A stretch of 64,000 nt of DNA from Thiofaba sp040751855. GTDB taxonomy: Bacteria > Pseudomonadota > Gammaproteobacteria > Halothiobacillales > Halothiobacillaceae. Where the stretch lies: the NCBI GenBank assembly GCA_040751855.1, contig JBFMGA010000009.1, positions 62,001 to 126,000 of the forward strand. The letters are read 5' to 3'. The translations under genes were made by a program, and so were the position numbers. Numbering within the stretch: position 1 is the first letter of the stretch; each line of letters opens with the position of its first letter. The notes below the pieces were generated by a model. That model was not told the origin of the DNA, did no database searches, and was given only the letters and a program-made list of their open reading frames with translations. This document shows, piece after piece, positions 45,927-55,788 of the stretch.

Positions 45927-47045
45927 CTACGCGCTGCGTGCAAGGGTCAAGCGCAGATCGCTGCCTATCTGGCACACATCCTGCCACTGCCAGCGTCTGG
46001 CTTGCGTGAGTTCAGTCAGCTCCGGCAACTCGGCCAGCGGGCGGGCAGTGTGTCCGAGCAGCATCGGTGCAAGATAAACGACTAGCTCATCGACCAAATC
46101 CTGCGCCAAAAATGAGCCGCCCAGTCGCGCCCCAGCCTCGACCCAGACTTCATTGATTTCAGCCCGCGCAAGATCAGCCAACACCCAGCGCAAATCGAGC
46201 TTTCCACTGGCATCCACGACATCCAACGGCGCGTCGATGATTTTTGCACCGACCTGCTCCAAGGCTGCGCGCCGCCCTGCATCGTCGCTGGCGGTATAAA
46301 TCCACACCTCGCCCTGCGTATCAAAAACAGGCAAATCCGGCGTGAGGCGCAATTCCCGATCCAGAATCACCCGCACGGGCTGGCGCACTGCGCCTTCAAT
46401 GCCCAATTCCTGCGCTGTTAACCGCACATTCAGGCGCGCCTGATCGGCAATCGCGCTTTGCGCGCTGCTCAATACCGCCGAGGACTGCGCCCGCCAGAAC
46501 TGCACGTCGCGCCGCGCCTCTGCGCCGGTAATCCACTGACTCGCGCCATTCGCTAGAGCCGTGCGCCCGTCCAGCGACGCCCCCCATTTCACGCGCACCA
46601 GCGGCATTCCCATGTTCATGCGCTTGATGAACCCGGCATTCAGCGCACGCGCGTCCTCTTCCAACACGCCGCTTGCTACCTGCACGCCCGCCGCACGCAA
46701 CAGGCCATGCCCGCCGCCCGCCACACGCGGATTCGGATCTTGCATGGCGGAAACCACGCGCGTCACGCCGGCTTCGATCAAGGCATTCGAACACGGCCCG
46801 GTGCGCCCCCAGTGGCAGCAGGGTTCGAGAGTGACGTAAGCGGTCGCGCCCCGAGCGCGCTCCCCCGCCATGCGCAGGGCATGGACTTCGGCGTGCGGCT
46901 CGCCCGCTCGCGCATGAAAGCCTTCGCCGACAATCTCGCCCTCGCGCACGATGACGCAACCCACACGCGGATTGGGGTGCGTGGTGTACAGCCCGCGCCG
47001 CGCCAGTTCCAGCGCTCGGCGCATGTGGTCCTGGTCAGCGTTCAC
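45927..47045 (-). CDS. ribD: Riboflavin biosynthesis deaminase/reductase
   Basis: A 372-residue bifunctional enzyme. The N-terminal zinc deaminase has HAEVHAL and PCCHWGRTGPC; the C-terminal reductase has VRVKWGASLDGRTA and VEAGARLGGSFL. It converts the first pyrimidine intermediate of riboflavin. Its start overlaps the nrdR stop by 11 bp. Makes flavin precursors that the FMN/ApbE locus would consume. Confidence 0.95.
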   Translation of the reverse strand: MNADQDHMRRALELARRGLYTTHPNPRVGCVIVREGEIVGEGFHARAGEPHAEVHALRMAGERARGATAYVTLEPCCHWGRTGPCSNALIEAGVTRVVSAMQDPNPRVAGGGHGLLRAAGVQVASGVLEEDARALNAGFIKRMNMGMPLVRVKWGASLDGRTALANGASQWITGAEARRDVQFWRAQSSAVLSSAQSAIADQARLNVRLTAQELGIEGAVRQPVRVILDRELRLTPDLPVFDTQGEVWIYTASDDAGRRAALEQVGAKIIDAPLDVVDASGKLDLRWVLADLARAEINEVWVEAGARLGGSFLAQDLVDELVVYLAPMLLGHTARPLAELPELTELTQARRWQWQDVCQIGSDLRLTLARSA

Positions 47046-47499
47046 GCGGTTCCTGCTGCAAACGCTCGATCAGTTCACGAAACGCGGCGACATCTTCAAA
47101 GCTTTTGTACACCGAGGCGAAGCGAATGTAGGCCACCTGATCGAGCCTGCGCAGCGCGTCCATCACCATTTCGCCGACCACACGCGCCTCAACCTCGCGT
47201 TCACCGCGCTTCATCAGCTCGCGCTCGATATGCGTCACCGCCTCTTCCACGCGCTCGGTCGGCACCGGGCGTTTTTCCAGCGCACGCAACATGCCACGGC
47301 GAAGCTTTTCCTGGGAAAACAGCTCACGCGAACCATCGCGCTTGATAATGCGCGGCAGTTGCAGATCAGCGGTTTCAAAGGTGGTGAAACGCTCGCCGCA
47401 AGACGGACACTCACGCCGCCTGCGCACCTGCGCACCGTCCTGGGTCAGGCGCGAGTCCATCACCCGCGTATCCGCCGCGCCGCAAAAGGGACATTTCAT
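47035..47499 (-). CDS. nrdR: Ribonucleotide reductase repressor NrdR
   Basis: A 154-residue repressor with an N-terminal zinc ribbon (CPFCGAADTRVMDSR, CPSCGERFTTFE) and an ATP-cone that senses ATP/dATP. Its predicted target is the box pair upstream of nrdA in this same window. Lies between glyA and ribD. Confidence 0.96.
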   Translation of the reverse strand: MKCPFCGAADTRVMDSRLTQDGAQVRRRRECPSCGERFTTFETADLQLPRIIKRDGSRELFSQEKLRRGMLRALEKRPVPTERVEEAVTHIERELMKRGEREVEARVVGEMVMDALRRLDQVAYIRFASVYKSFEDVAAFRELIERLQQEPRER

Positions 47500-47519
47500 A
47501 CGCTAAAAATCCAAACTAT

Positions 47520-47592
47520 TTAGCCACAGAGATCACAGAGTACACCGAGAATAGACTTTCTCCTCTGCGCACTCTGTGGCCTCTGTGGCTAA
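47520..47592. repeat. 73-bp inverted repeat between glyA and nrdR
   Basis: TTAGCCACAGAGATCACAGA (plus G) at the left faces CTCTGTGGCCTCTGTGGCTAA at the right. This CACAGAG-type repeat is common between genes of many bacteria. It could form a long hairpin in the glyA-nrdR transcript. Confidence 0.65.
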
Positions 47593-47627
47593 TGTCTTCT
47601 TCAGCCCTTCACGCCAAGGTGTTTGTC

Positions 47628-48881
<1,254 letters not shown>

Positions 48882-48963
48882 AGGGCGCACCTCGGTTCTC
48901 ATAGATTATTAAAAGGAATACCCGGCACTAACCGGGCTAAAACAATGCGCACAGTTTAACCCA

Positions 48964-48991
48964 AACAAAAACCCCCGGCATGGCCGGGGGT
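48964..48991 (-). terminator. Terminator after the alpha/beta hydrolase gene
   Basis: Minus strand ACCCCCGGC-CAT-GCCGGGGGT followed by TTTTTGTTT. It insulates glyA from the gene upstream. Confidence 0.85.
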
Positions 48992-49042
48992 GCATGGTGT
49001 TATGCAGCAGACGACACAAGAGTCGTCAGAGCATGAAGAAAA

Positions 49043-49954
49043 TCACTTCCAGTTAAGGAAGGCTGCGGCCTGCTCCACCACCTCATCCGTGTACAAATCC
49101 ATAAAGAAATGGTCGGCGCCCTCCACGGTGTAAGCCTTGATGCGCTTGCCATCCGCGGCTTTCGCCATCTTCTCCGGCAGCCCCTTCACCGTGGTATCCG
49201 CCGAACCGATAATCACCAATACGGGCTTTTTGGATTGCGCCAGCAAGGTGGGCGTATCCATGCGTGCATCGTCCTTGTAGTAGCTGACCACGCTTTTCGC
49301 CGCCGCACGGGTCTTTTCGCAGTAGATAAAATCCATGTCGATCAGCGTATCGCCCTTGCCCTCGGCCACCAGCTTTTCCGCCTTGGCCAGCAGCGGGGCA
49401 AGGTCAGCCTTGTACTTCGCCTTGTAGTCCTTAAGGTGATAGCCCGCTTCCCAGGTTTGCGGCGCGATCAAAATCGCGGAAGTGATCGCCGCGTCATCCT
49501 TTTCCGCCAGCGCCCAGGCGGTCTGGTTGCCGCCACGCGAATGCCCCATCAGCGTAATGCGCGTCGCGCCCTTGTCCTTCAACCATGTTGTCCACGCGGC
49601 AATCTCGCCCACCGCATCGGTGTGCTTGTGCACATGCGGCGTGGGACAGTCATACATCGCCGAAGCACGCTTATCCAGCCCCAGGCTGAGGTTGATCGCC
49701 AGCGAGTTGTAGCCCTTGGCTTTCAAGCCGGCCTGCAAGCCTTTAATCAGCTCCATATCGTTGTGCGCCAGCGTGCCGTGGGTAATCAGCACTGCGCCAT
49801 CCTTCAGCGACTTGCCCGCCGCCATTTCCAGATTGGCGCGCAAATTGACGCCATCCAGCTTGGTCGTGACCTCTTCCGCCTGTGCGGAAGCGAAGGTCAG
49901 AGCGCCCAACATCATCAATGCAGCCCAAACACGCTGCCCATGCCTGAAAAACAT
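49043..49954 (-). CDS. Exported alpha/beta hydrolase
   Basis: About 303 residues with signal peptide (ALMMLGALTFASAQAEE). The nucleophile elbow is GHSRGGNQ, an Asp lies in IIGSADTTVKG and the catalytic His in GADHFFMD. GAGG precedes the Met at 49954 by 9 nt. Substrate unknown; probably periplasmic. Last chromosomal gene before the integrated element. Confidence 0.8.
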   Translation of the reverse strand: MFFRHGQRVWAALMMLGALTFASAQAEEVTTKLDGVNLRANLEMAAGKSLKDGAVLITHGTLAHNDMELIKGLQAGLKAKGYNSLAINLSLGLDKRASAMYDCPTPHVHKHTDAVGEIAAWTTWLKDKGATRITLMGHSRGGNQTAWALAEKDDAAITSAILIAPQTWEAGYHLKDYKAKYKADLAPLLAKAEKLVAEGKGDTLIDMDFIYCEKTRAAAKSVVSYYKDDARMDTPTLLAQSKKPVLVIIGSADTTVKGLPEKMAKAADGKRIKAYTVEGADHFFMDLYTDEVVEQAAAFLNWK

Positions 49955-50065
49955 CACGGATACCTCATGCTGAGTCAAGAAAGGAAGCCAACATTAACCC
50001 AGCTAACACCGACAAGGTCATAAGGGTTTTGAATCCATGCACAAAGACAAGACACCCGCCCAAGA

Positions 50066-50100
50066 AAAAAAGCCCAGGCATTTCTGCCTGAGCTTTTCTT
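50066..50100 (-). terminator. Original terminator of tRNA-Arg, now displaced
   Basis: AAGCCCAGGCA (50070-50080) and TGCCTGAGCTT (50085-50095), with a T-run on the minus strand. It sits right beside the left att repeat and corresponds to the terminator beside the intact tRNA at 56.1 kb, from which 6 kb of element now separates it. Confidence 0.75.
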
Positions 50101-50104
50101 AGTT

Positions 50105-50150
50105 TTGGTGCGCCCGGAGCGATTCGAACGCCCTACCCTCTGGTTCGTAG
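50105..50150. repeat. Left attachment site
   Basis: 46 bp identical, except for one base, to 56131-56176: TTGGTGCGCCCGGAGCGATT at the left through CTGGTTCGTAG at the right. It is the orphan 3' half of tRNA-Arg left by integration. Confidence 0.9.
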
Positions 50151-50268
50151 TTAGTTATTTATGGGTTTCATGCGGTTTTGCACTGTCCCACCAAAAAACG
50201 TGTTTCCTTGTTTATCATGGAGTTAGTGTTTCACAGCGTCCCGCGGTGTATCATCCTATCCCGGACAT

Positions 50269-50301
50269 ACTTGTTCCCAACTTGTTCCCAGCTTGTTCCC
50301 A
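50269..50301. repeat. Three tandem 11-bp repeats, probable integrase arm sites
   Basis: ACTTGTTCCCA, ACTTGTTCCCA, GCTTGTTCCCA back to back, 16 bp before the integrase start. Two more copies lie near the other end (56043-56064). Confidence 0.7.
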
Positions 50302-50316
50302 GAAACGGATGCACAC

Positions 50317-51690
50317 ATGACCACCAAAAGAAGACCAAGCACTAAAAGGGATTTACTCACCGTCAAACAGGTGGAAAATGCGAAACCGCAAGAAAAGGAC
50401 GTCATCCTGAATGATGGAGGCGGTTTGAATTTGCGCATTACCCCGGCAGGTGCGCGCATCTGGCGATTCAGGTACACGCTCAGCGGCAAGGCGTACACAT
50501 ATACCATCGGTGAAGGTGGATTAAGGGAAGTCCGCGACCGCGTAGCAGCCATGCGCAAACTACTCGACCAGAACATCGAACCAATGGCGCATGAGCAGGC
50601 CGAGCGCGATAAGGCCGAACAGGAGCGCCAAGAAGTCGAGCGCCAACGACAGGAAGCTGAGCGCGCACGTCTGGCGAAGATCGAAGCTGAGCGCATCGAA
50701 CGCGAAAGCCGCCGCATGTTTGGTGACACCGTGAACCAATGGCACGAACTGGCCTTATCCAAACGCAAGGACAAAGGCAAGGAGACCATGCGCATCTTCA
50801 CCAAGGACGTACTGCCACGCCTTGCACACAAGGAGCTAGGCAGCGTCACCAAGGCGGATTTACTGGCGATATTTGACCGCGTGACAGCGCGCGGCGCGCA
50901 TGTGCTCGCTAATCACATCTTTGGAGACCTGCGCCAATTCTTTAACTGGTGCGATGCACGGGAATTGGTGTCCAAGCATCCTTTACGCGGCATCACCAAA
51001 AAAGACGTGGGCGGCGCACAGCCTGAGCGTGAGCGCGTCCTGAGCGCCGACGAACTGCGCACCCTTAAAGCCAAGATGCCCGATGCTCACTTTGAACGCC
51101 AAACCGAGCTGGCGATCTGGTTGATGCTTTCAACTCTGGCGCGTGTAGGCGAGCTCACGCAAGCCAAGTGGGAACACATCGACTTCAACGCCGGGACATG
51201 GACGATTCCAGCGGGCAACGCCAAGAATGCACGGGAGCATGTGGTGTTTTTATCCGACTTCGCCATGCGTCATTTTGAAGACCTGCGCAGTGTCAACGGA
51301 TGGCAAGACGTGTGGTGTTTTCCGTCTGAGCGCACAAACGAGCATCTATGTCTGCGTTCTTTCAGCAAGCAGATTAAAGACCGCCAGCGCGACACCGCCC
51401 TAAGCAATCGCACCATGCGCGGATTAGGTGTGCTGAAACTACCCGGCGGCGATTGGACACCGCACGATCTGCGCAGAACAGGCGCAACCATGATGGGCGA
51501 GCTAGGCATATCCAGCGACGTGATCGAACGATGCCTAAACCACGTTGAAGCCTCCAAACTCAAGCGCACCTATCAACGCCATGAACTGAAAGCAGAACGG
51601 GTGCAGGCATGGGCGCGCCTGGGCGAACGCATCGACGAACTGCTCAACGGAACCGAGCGCAAGGTGTTGCCGTTCAAGCGGGTGGCGTGA
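50317..51690 (+). CDS. Tyrosine-type site-specific integrase
   Basis: A 457-residue P4-like integrase. It has an N-terminal DUF4102-type domain (LLTVKQVENAKPQEKDVILND...GLNLRITP), a charged helical arm and a catalytic domain with Arg in ARVGELTQAKW, HDLRRTG, NHVEASKLKRTYQR (His and Tyr nucleophile). Start at 50317 just after the arm repeats. Catalyses insertion of the element into tRNA-Arg. Confidence 0.93.
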   Translation: MTTKRRPSTKRDLLTVKQVENAKPQEKDVILNDGGGLNLRITPAGARIWRFRYTLSGKAYTYTIGEGGLREVRDRVAAMRKLLDQNIEPMAHEQAERDKAEQERQEVERQRQEAERARLAKIEAERIERESRRMFGDTVNQWHELALSKRKDKGKETMRIFTKDVLPRLAHKELGSVTKADLLAIFDRVTARGAHVLANHIFGDLRQFFNWCDARELVSKHPLRGITKKDVGGAQPERERVLSADELRTLKAKMPDAHFERQTELAIWLMLSTLARVGELTQAKWEHIDFNAGTWTIPAGNAKNAREHVVFLSDFAMRHFEDLRSVNGWQDVWCFPSERTNEHLCLRSFSKQIKDRQRDTALSNRTMRGLGVLKLPGGDWTPHDLRRTGATMMGELGISSDVIERCLNHVEASKLKRTYQRHELKAERVQAWARLGERIDELLNGTERKVLPFKRVA

Positions 51691-51702
51691 TGGATGCTTT
51701 GC

Positions 51703-51984
51703 CTATCCGTGGTAGTGATAGCGGCAGGCAATAATCACCAGCGTTTGGCCTTCAACGCAGTACACCAGACGATGCGTGTCATCAATGCGCCGCGACCAGA
51801 AGCCCGATAGATTTTCTTTGAGGGGTTCAGGTTTACCGATGCCTTCAAAGAGATGACGTAGGCAGTCCTTGATTAAGCTGTTGATGCGCTTGAGCGTCTT
51901 CTTATCTTGGCCTTGCCAATACTCATAGTCTTCCCAAGCCGCCAACGTCCATGTCAACGTGAGAAGCTTTGGCTCACTCGACAT
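51703..51984 (-). CDS. yoeB: YoeB-family toxin
   Basis: A 93-residue ribosome-dependent mRNA endonuclease. The pattern WEDYEYWQGQDKKTLKRINS, GKPEPLKENLSGFWSRRI and RYHYHG is diagnostic, with the active-site Glu/Arg/His region intact. About 8 extra N-terminal residues precede the usual start. Overlaps the antitoxin gene by 11 bp. Confidence 0.93.
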   Translation of the reverse strand: MSSEPKLLTLTWTLAAWEDYEYWQGQDKKTLKRINSLIKDCLRHLFEGIGKPEPLKENLSGFWSRRIDDTHRLVYCVEGQTLVIIACRYHYHG

Positions 51985-52231
51985 TCACTAAATCCCGTGG
52001 CGCAATCTTCCCTTGCCGGAATTGTTCAATCGAGCGCGCCAAGTGCGCAGCATTGGCAGGCGAACGCAAAAGATGCATGGTCTCCATGAGGCTGTTAAAT
52101 GTGTCCAGCGACATAAGCACCGCGTCTGGGGAGTCCCGGCGAGCAATCACCGTAAAGTCGGAATCTTCAACGACCTGATCAATCACGTTTTTCAGGCTGC
52201 TGCGAGCCTCGGAGAAATTCACGACGCGCAT
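51974..52231 (-). CDS. yefM: YefM-family antitoxin
   Basis: An 85-residue Phd/YefM antitoxin: MRVVNFSEARSSLKNVIDQV binds DNA, the C-terminal half neutralises YoeB. It lies upstream of the toxin, as expected for autorepression. An earlier Met at 52246 is possible. Stabilises the element. Confidence 0.92.
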   Translation of the reverse strand: MRVVNFSEARSSLKNVIDQVVEDSDFTVIARRDSPDAVLMSLDTFNSLMETMHLLRSPANAAHLARSIEQFRQGKIAPRDLVNVE

Positions 52232-52234
52232 GAC

Positions 52235-52390
52235 CGCTACCTGCATAACTTGTACTACTTAGCGGACAAGTCTAAGGCTTTGCGTGCTCATGCTCAACAA
52301 GGCAAGCGCATGATGCAGGTGTGGGCGGATTACCTGGACGAATTGCGCGAAGGGAAGAACGTCATCCGTGCCAGCTTTGGCAGAGCTGCA
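52235..52390 (+). pseudogene. C-terminal remnant of a second integrase
   Basis: On the plus strand the frame reads YYLADKSKALRAHAQQGKRM and QVWADYLDELREGKNVI. This is the tail that follows the catalytic Tyr in P4-type integrases. The rest of the gene is missing; the left side has been replaced by the yefM-yoeB pair. The gap up to alpA (52391-52943) otherwise holds only the leader elements listed below. Confidence 0.6.
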
Positions 52391-52609
52391 CGAGCGCCTG
52401 GCGTAGTGCCGCCCGTGTTTATGGATAAATGTGTGCAGAAATGGATAATTCCCACAAGGACACAAACAGACGCGCCAAGACGCGGCAAGAAACCTAAAAC
52501 CGCCGTAAACGGCTTATGCGCGCACGCATATCAATAACCGTGGTTATACCGGATTGGTAACAAAAGCGCCTTAGAAAGCGTCTGGTTCGGTTTCTAGTGT
52601 GTTTTATGC

Positions 52610-52637
52610 TTGACGAACACAATACATAGTGTAAATT
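52610..52637 (+). promoter_or_regulatory. Probable alpA promoter
   Basis: TTGACG (52610-52615), 16-bp spacer, TAAATT (52632-52637). Upstream of two hairpins and a GTAACGTTAC palindrome (52821-52830) in the presumed leader. Confidence 0.45.
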
Positions 52638-52678
52638 CGTCCCAAGTAGAAAGCGCACGTTTTCTACGGACGCAAAAA

Positions 52679-52709
52679 GCCCGGAAAGTGCTACCAACAC
52701 TTTCCGGGC
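52679..52709. repeat. Strong hairpin in the alpA leader
   Basis: GCCCGGAAAGTG and its exact complement with a 7-nt loop. On the minus strand it is followed by TTTTT, so it can terminate transcription coming from the right; on the plus strand it would be a leader hairpin. A smaller hairpin GTAGAAA...TTTCTAC lies before it. Confidence 0.6.
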
Positions 52710-52943
52710 ATCTTGCACAAACCGCTGATTGCGGATGGCAAAAAGTCTTGCTGACACGCTCGACAAAAAAGCCTAACTCTTTGACGAATCAGACTTTCGG
52801 GCTACAAGTTTGCTTGTAACGTAACGTTACTTTAAGCAATGCTTTATCAAAGCGCAACTAAAAGTTGCGTTCTACAAAGTCACACCACGTCCCAGAGCAG
52901 TCCGCATTCAGCTTCATCAATCGCCAATCTTGGAGATATTCCT

Positions 52944-53168
52944 GTGGCAGTGAAGACTGATTTTGCAACCCAAAACACCCAACCCGCCGTCATGTTGCCC
53001 GAGCCGGGCGTTAGCCGCCTGCCACAAGTCAAGGCGCTAACTGGCCTATCGAAAAGCGCAATTTATAGGATGATTGCCGTCGGCAAATTTCCAGCGCAAG
53101 TCAAAGTCGGAACGCGCGCAAGCGCCTGGCGAAACTCCGACCTAAACGCATTCATGCGCAGTCTGTGA
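52944..53168 (+). CDS. alpA: AlpA-family regulator
   Basis: A 74-residue MerR-like helix-turn-helix protein: LPQVKALTGLSKSAIYRMIA and a wing VKVGTRASAWRNSDLNAFM. The GTG at 52944 is taken because GGAG precedes it by 8 nt; an ATG at 52992 is possible. AlpA proteins act as excision or activation factors on P4-like elements. Confidence 0.82.
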   Translation: MAVKTDFATQNTQPAVMLPEPGVSRLPQVKALTGLSKSAIYRMIAVGKFPAQVKVGTRASAWRNSDLNAFMRSL

Positions 53169-53177
53169 GGATGCGCC

Positions 53178-53504
53178 ATGAATCAAACAAACACAGCCGC
53201 CCACGCTGGCGGCAGGGCTTCACACGCCCATGAAAAAGCCCCCGGCGGCAACGGGGGCGATTGGCGAAAAGCGCATCAGCACGATAGCAGCACATCCACC
53301 GCCGCGCAACGCGCCCGCCTGCTGGACGCTCTGCGCGTAGTCGCAGCCCAAGCCGATGAAGCGCAAAGCATAGCGCGTGAAATCATCCAGCAAGGCAATG
53401 ACGTTGCGCCATTTTCGCTAATCCAACGCGCCGCCCGCGTAGTCGCCATTTGCGGCACGCTTGGCGAACGCCTCAGATCGGAGGCGGCACATGCAAAGCA
53501 CTGA
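53178..53504 (+). CDS. Small element protein of unknown function
   Basis: 108 residues, Gly/His/Ala-rich N-terminus, then a helical region (RARLLDALRVVAAQADEAQS...LIQRAARVVAICGTLGERL). Not recognised. Overlaps the ATPase gene by 14 bp and follows alpA by 9 bp, so it is part of the same operon. Confidence 0.65.
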   Translation: MNQTNTAAHAGGRASHAHEKAPGGNGGDWRKAHQHDSSTSTAAQRARLLDALRVVAAQADEAQSIAREIIQQGNDVAPFSLIQRAARVVAICGTLGERLRSEAAHAKH

Positions 53505-55170
53505 CGATCTTGTTGACAGCCTACTGGAAGACGCCGCCCGCGAATCTGCGCACCAGGCCGAACAGCAACATGCAGGCGACGCAGCGACCGAGCCGCCCGA
53601 AGACAAAAGCAGCCAAGCATCAAAACTGGTGGCCTTCGTACTCGACCACTGCGAACTGTTCCACGATGAAAACCGTGATGCCTTCGCCACATTGAACGGT
53701 TCCGGCCTGACCTACCGACTTGACGGCAGAGTGTTCAAGGATTGGCTGGCGGCATCGTTTTATTCGGCGGAAGGCAAGTCACCACGCGGCCAATCCGTCA
53801 CCGAGGCCATAGGCACGCTATCCGGCATTGCGCGCCACGAGCGCGAACAACAGGCGGTTTTCTTGCGTGTAGGCATGGCCGATGCCGCATATTTCATTGA
53901 CCTGTGCGAACCGAAAAGCAGCCGCGCCATTGAACTGCGACCGGGTTCTTGGCGCATCGCGGACGCGCCGCCAATCCGGTTTATGCGCACCGAGGCCATG
54001 CAGCCACTACCCGCCCCCACTGGCAAGGGCGACCTGAGCAAACTTTGGGACGTGACCAATATCCCGGCTGACAAGCGCGTGCTGATCGTTGCATGGCTCA
54101 TTGATGCGCTGCGACCTGACACGCCGTTTCCTGTCTTGGAGCTGGGCGGCGAGGCCGGAAGCGCCAAGAGCACCACGCAAGCGATATTGCGCAGCCTGAT
54201 TGACCCGAACGCCGCCAACCTGCGCACACCACCCAAGGCCGTTGATGACTGCTTTGTCGCTGCTGGCGTGAGCTGGGTCGTTAGCTATGAAAACGTGAGT
54301 CACCTACCCGCTCCGCTGCAAGATGCCTTGTGTGTTTTGGCGACCGGGGGAGGCTTCGCCAAGCGAAAGCTGTACAGCGATGCTGACGAATCGGTCATCA
54401 ACGTCAAGCGTCCCGTCATCTTGAACGGGATTAGCGCCAACGTCACCGCGCATGACCTGGCGGATAGGGCGATCAGTATTGAGCTGCCCGTGGTCGAAAA
54501 CAGAGCCGAGAGTTCAAACGTCTGGCACGTATTCACTCAGCACCAGGCGGACATTATCGCCGGGCTGATGACCCTGGCAGCGCGTGCGCTGGCGATATTG
54601 CCGAACATCCAAGTCCCGGCGCACGAAAGGCCGCGCATGTTGGAGTTCTACAGTCTTGGCTTGGCCGTGGGCGAGGTGTTGAAGCGTGACTTCAAAGCGC
54701 AATACCTGAGCACTCGACATGACGCTGCAAGCCGCTCGATTGAGTCCAGCCCGGTAGCCGCCGCACTGGTGGAATGGTTCGAGGTCAACAAGCGGCAAGC
54801 GGTGGAAATGCCCGCCAAGCAGTTGATGCAGGCCGTGGAGCACTACAAGCCTGAGTACGCCGAAGCATGGCCGAAGTCGCCAAGGGGTTTTGCGGATGCT
54901 CTGCGCCGAGCCGCGCCGTCACTGCGACAAGTCGGAATCGAGGTCAAACAGTCATCCGAAAAAAGCGGCCATGACAACGTGCGCACATGGCGGGTAGAGA
55001 GAAAAAAGTTTCAAACAACGTCCGCATTGTCCGCAACATCCGCAAACCACCCCCCACATGTGGACATGGCGGACATTGCGGACGTGAAAACAAACTTTTC
55101 TCGCACTGATTCCAGCCAGAACGACGAGGCCGGGAACTCAAGTCATGCAAGTCATGGGGAGGAGTTCTGA
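53491..55170 (+). CDS. Element ATPase, possible replication helicase
   Basis: 559 residues. The Walker A-like loop is LGGEAGSAKSTTQ, followed by SWVVSYENVSHLP (Walker B region) and RPVILNGISANVTAHDLADR (sensor-like). This arrangement resembles the ATPase parts of phage or plasmid primase-helicases, though no primase domain is recognised. GGAGG precedes the Met at 53491 by 6 nt. The Ser/Asn-rich C-terminal 60 residues look disordered. Likely replicates the excised element (inference). Confidence 0.7.
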   Translation: MQSTDDLVDSLLEDAARESAHQAEQQHAGDAATEPPEDKSSQASKLVAFVLDHCELFHDENRDAFATLNGSGLTYRLDGRVFKDWLAASFYSAEGKSPRGQSVTEAIGTLSGIARHEREQQAVFLRVGMADAAYFIDLCEPKSSRAIELRPGSWRIADAPPIRFMRTEAMQPLPAPTGKGDLSKLWDVTNIPADKRVLIVAWLIDALRPDTPFPVLELGGEAGSAKSTTQAILRSLIDPNAANLRTPPKAVDDCFVAAGVSWVVSYENVSHLPAPLQDALCVLATGGGFAKRKLYSDADESVINVKRPVILNGISANVTAHDLADRAISIELPVVENRAESSNVWHVFTQHQADIIAGLMTLAARALAILPNIQVPAHERPRMLEFYSLGLAVGEVLKRDFKAQYLSTRHDAASRSIESSPVAAALVEWFEVNKRQAVEMPAKQLMQAVEHYKPEYAEAWPKSPRGFADALRRAAPSLRQVGIEVKQSSEKSGHDNVRTWRVERKKFQTTSALSATSANHPPHVDMADIADVKTNFSRTDSSQNDEAGNSSHASHGEEF

Positions 55171-55598
55171 TGTCCGCAACATCCGCCAACGCCATGACCC
55201 TGATGCTTGCCCTTTGGGAGCGCGGCATGGACATGACCTTAGACCCGGCCAATGGTGGAAAGGTGACTGTCACCCCTGCCCGCTTGCTCACGGATGAAGA
55301 CCGCGCCGCCATACGTCACCACCTGCCCGCCATCAAACGCCTGTTATCCGTGGACTACACCGACCGACCGGACGGGTGGCAACAGGATGAGGGAATGCCT
55401 GAGCGCGTCATCCTGGTGAACAAGGGGGCGCTGACTGATTCCTGCCTGTTCCGCACTCAGGGAGCCGCCGCCGCTTTCCTGGCGTTGATTCGGCACAAGT
55501 ACACCAGCCGCCAAGCTTTCGCCGCAGCCTGCGCCATTGAAGACGGGGAGCATGACCCCGTGAGGCTGGAAGCCATAGCCCGCGCCAACCACCATTGA
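55170..55598 (+). CDS. Small protein with TubC-like N-terminal domain
   Basis: 142 residues. Residues about 10-60 (ALWERGMDMTLDPANGGKV...TDEDRAAIRHHLPAIKRLL) resemble the TubC-N docking domain also seen on mobile elements. The start overlaps the ATPase stop by one base (TGATG), so the two are coupled and may form a complex. Function not known. The following 55599-55788 has no gene but contains GGTTAG...CTAACC inverted repeats and several GTTTCCAAG-like direct repeats. Confidence 0.6.
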   Translation: MSATSANAMTLMLALWERGMDMTLDPANGGKVTVTPARLLTDEDRAAIRHHLPAIKRLLSVDYTDRPDGWQQDEGMPERVILVNKGALTDSCLFRTQGAAAAFLALIRHKYTSRQAFAAACAIEDGEHDPVRLEAIARANHH

Positions 55599-55788
55599 CC
55601 CGCCGACTGGATTTTCTGCGCAGTACGCGCGCGATGCGTGAAGCGAACAGCCCGGCGATGGTTACCAAAAGCTACCAAGGTTTCCAAGAGTTTCCAGCGG
55701 TTGCCGCGCTTCCAAGGTGGCAACCTGTTAGCGCTGGTTAGTGGCGGCGAACCTTTGCTAACCACCGCCCGGCCATGCGCCGGATTTT

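Noticed and set aside
52013..52537. 174-codon plus-strand frame across yefM
   Set aside because: The first half is antisense to yefM. Only residues about 75-120 match anything (integrase tail), so it is listed as a remnant, not a gene.
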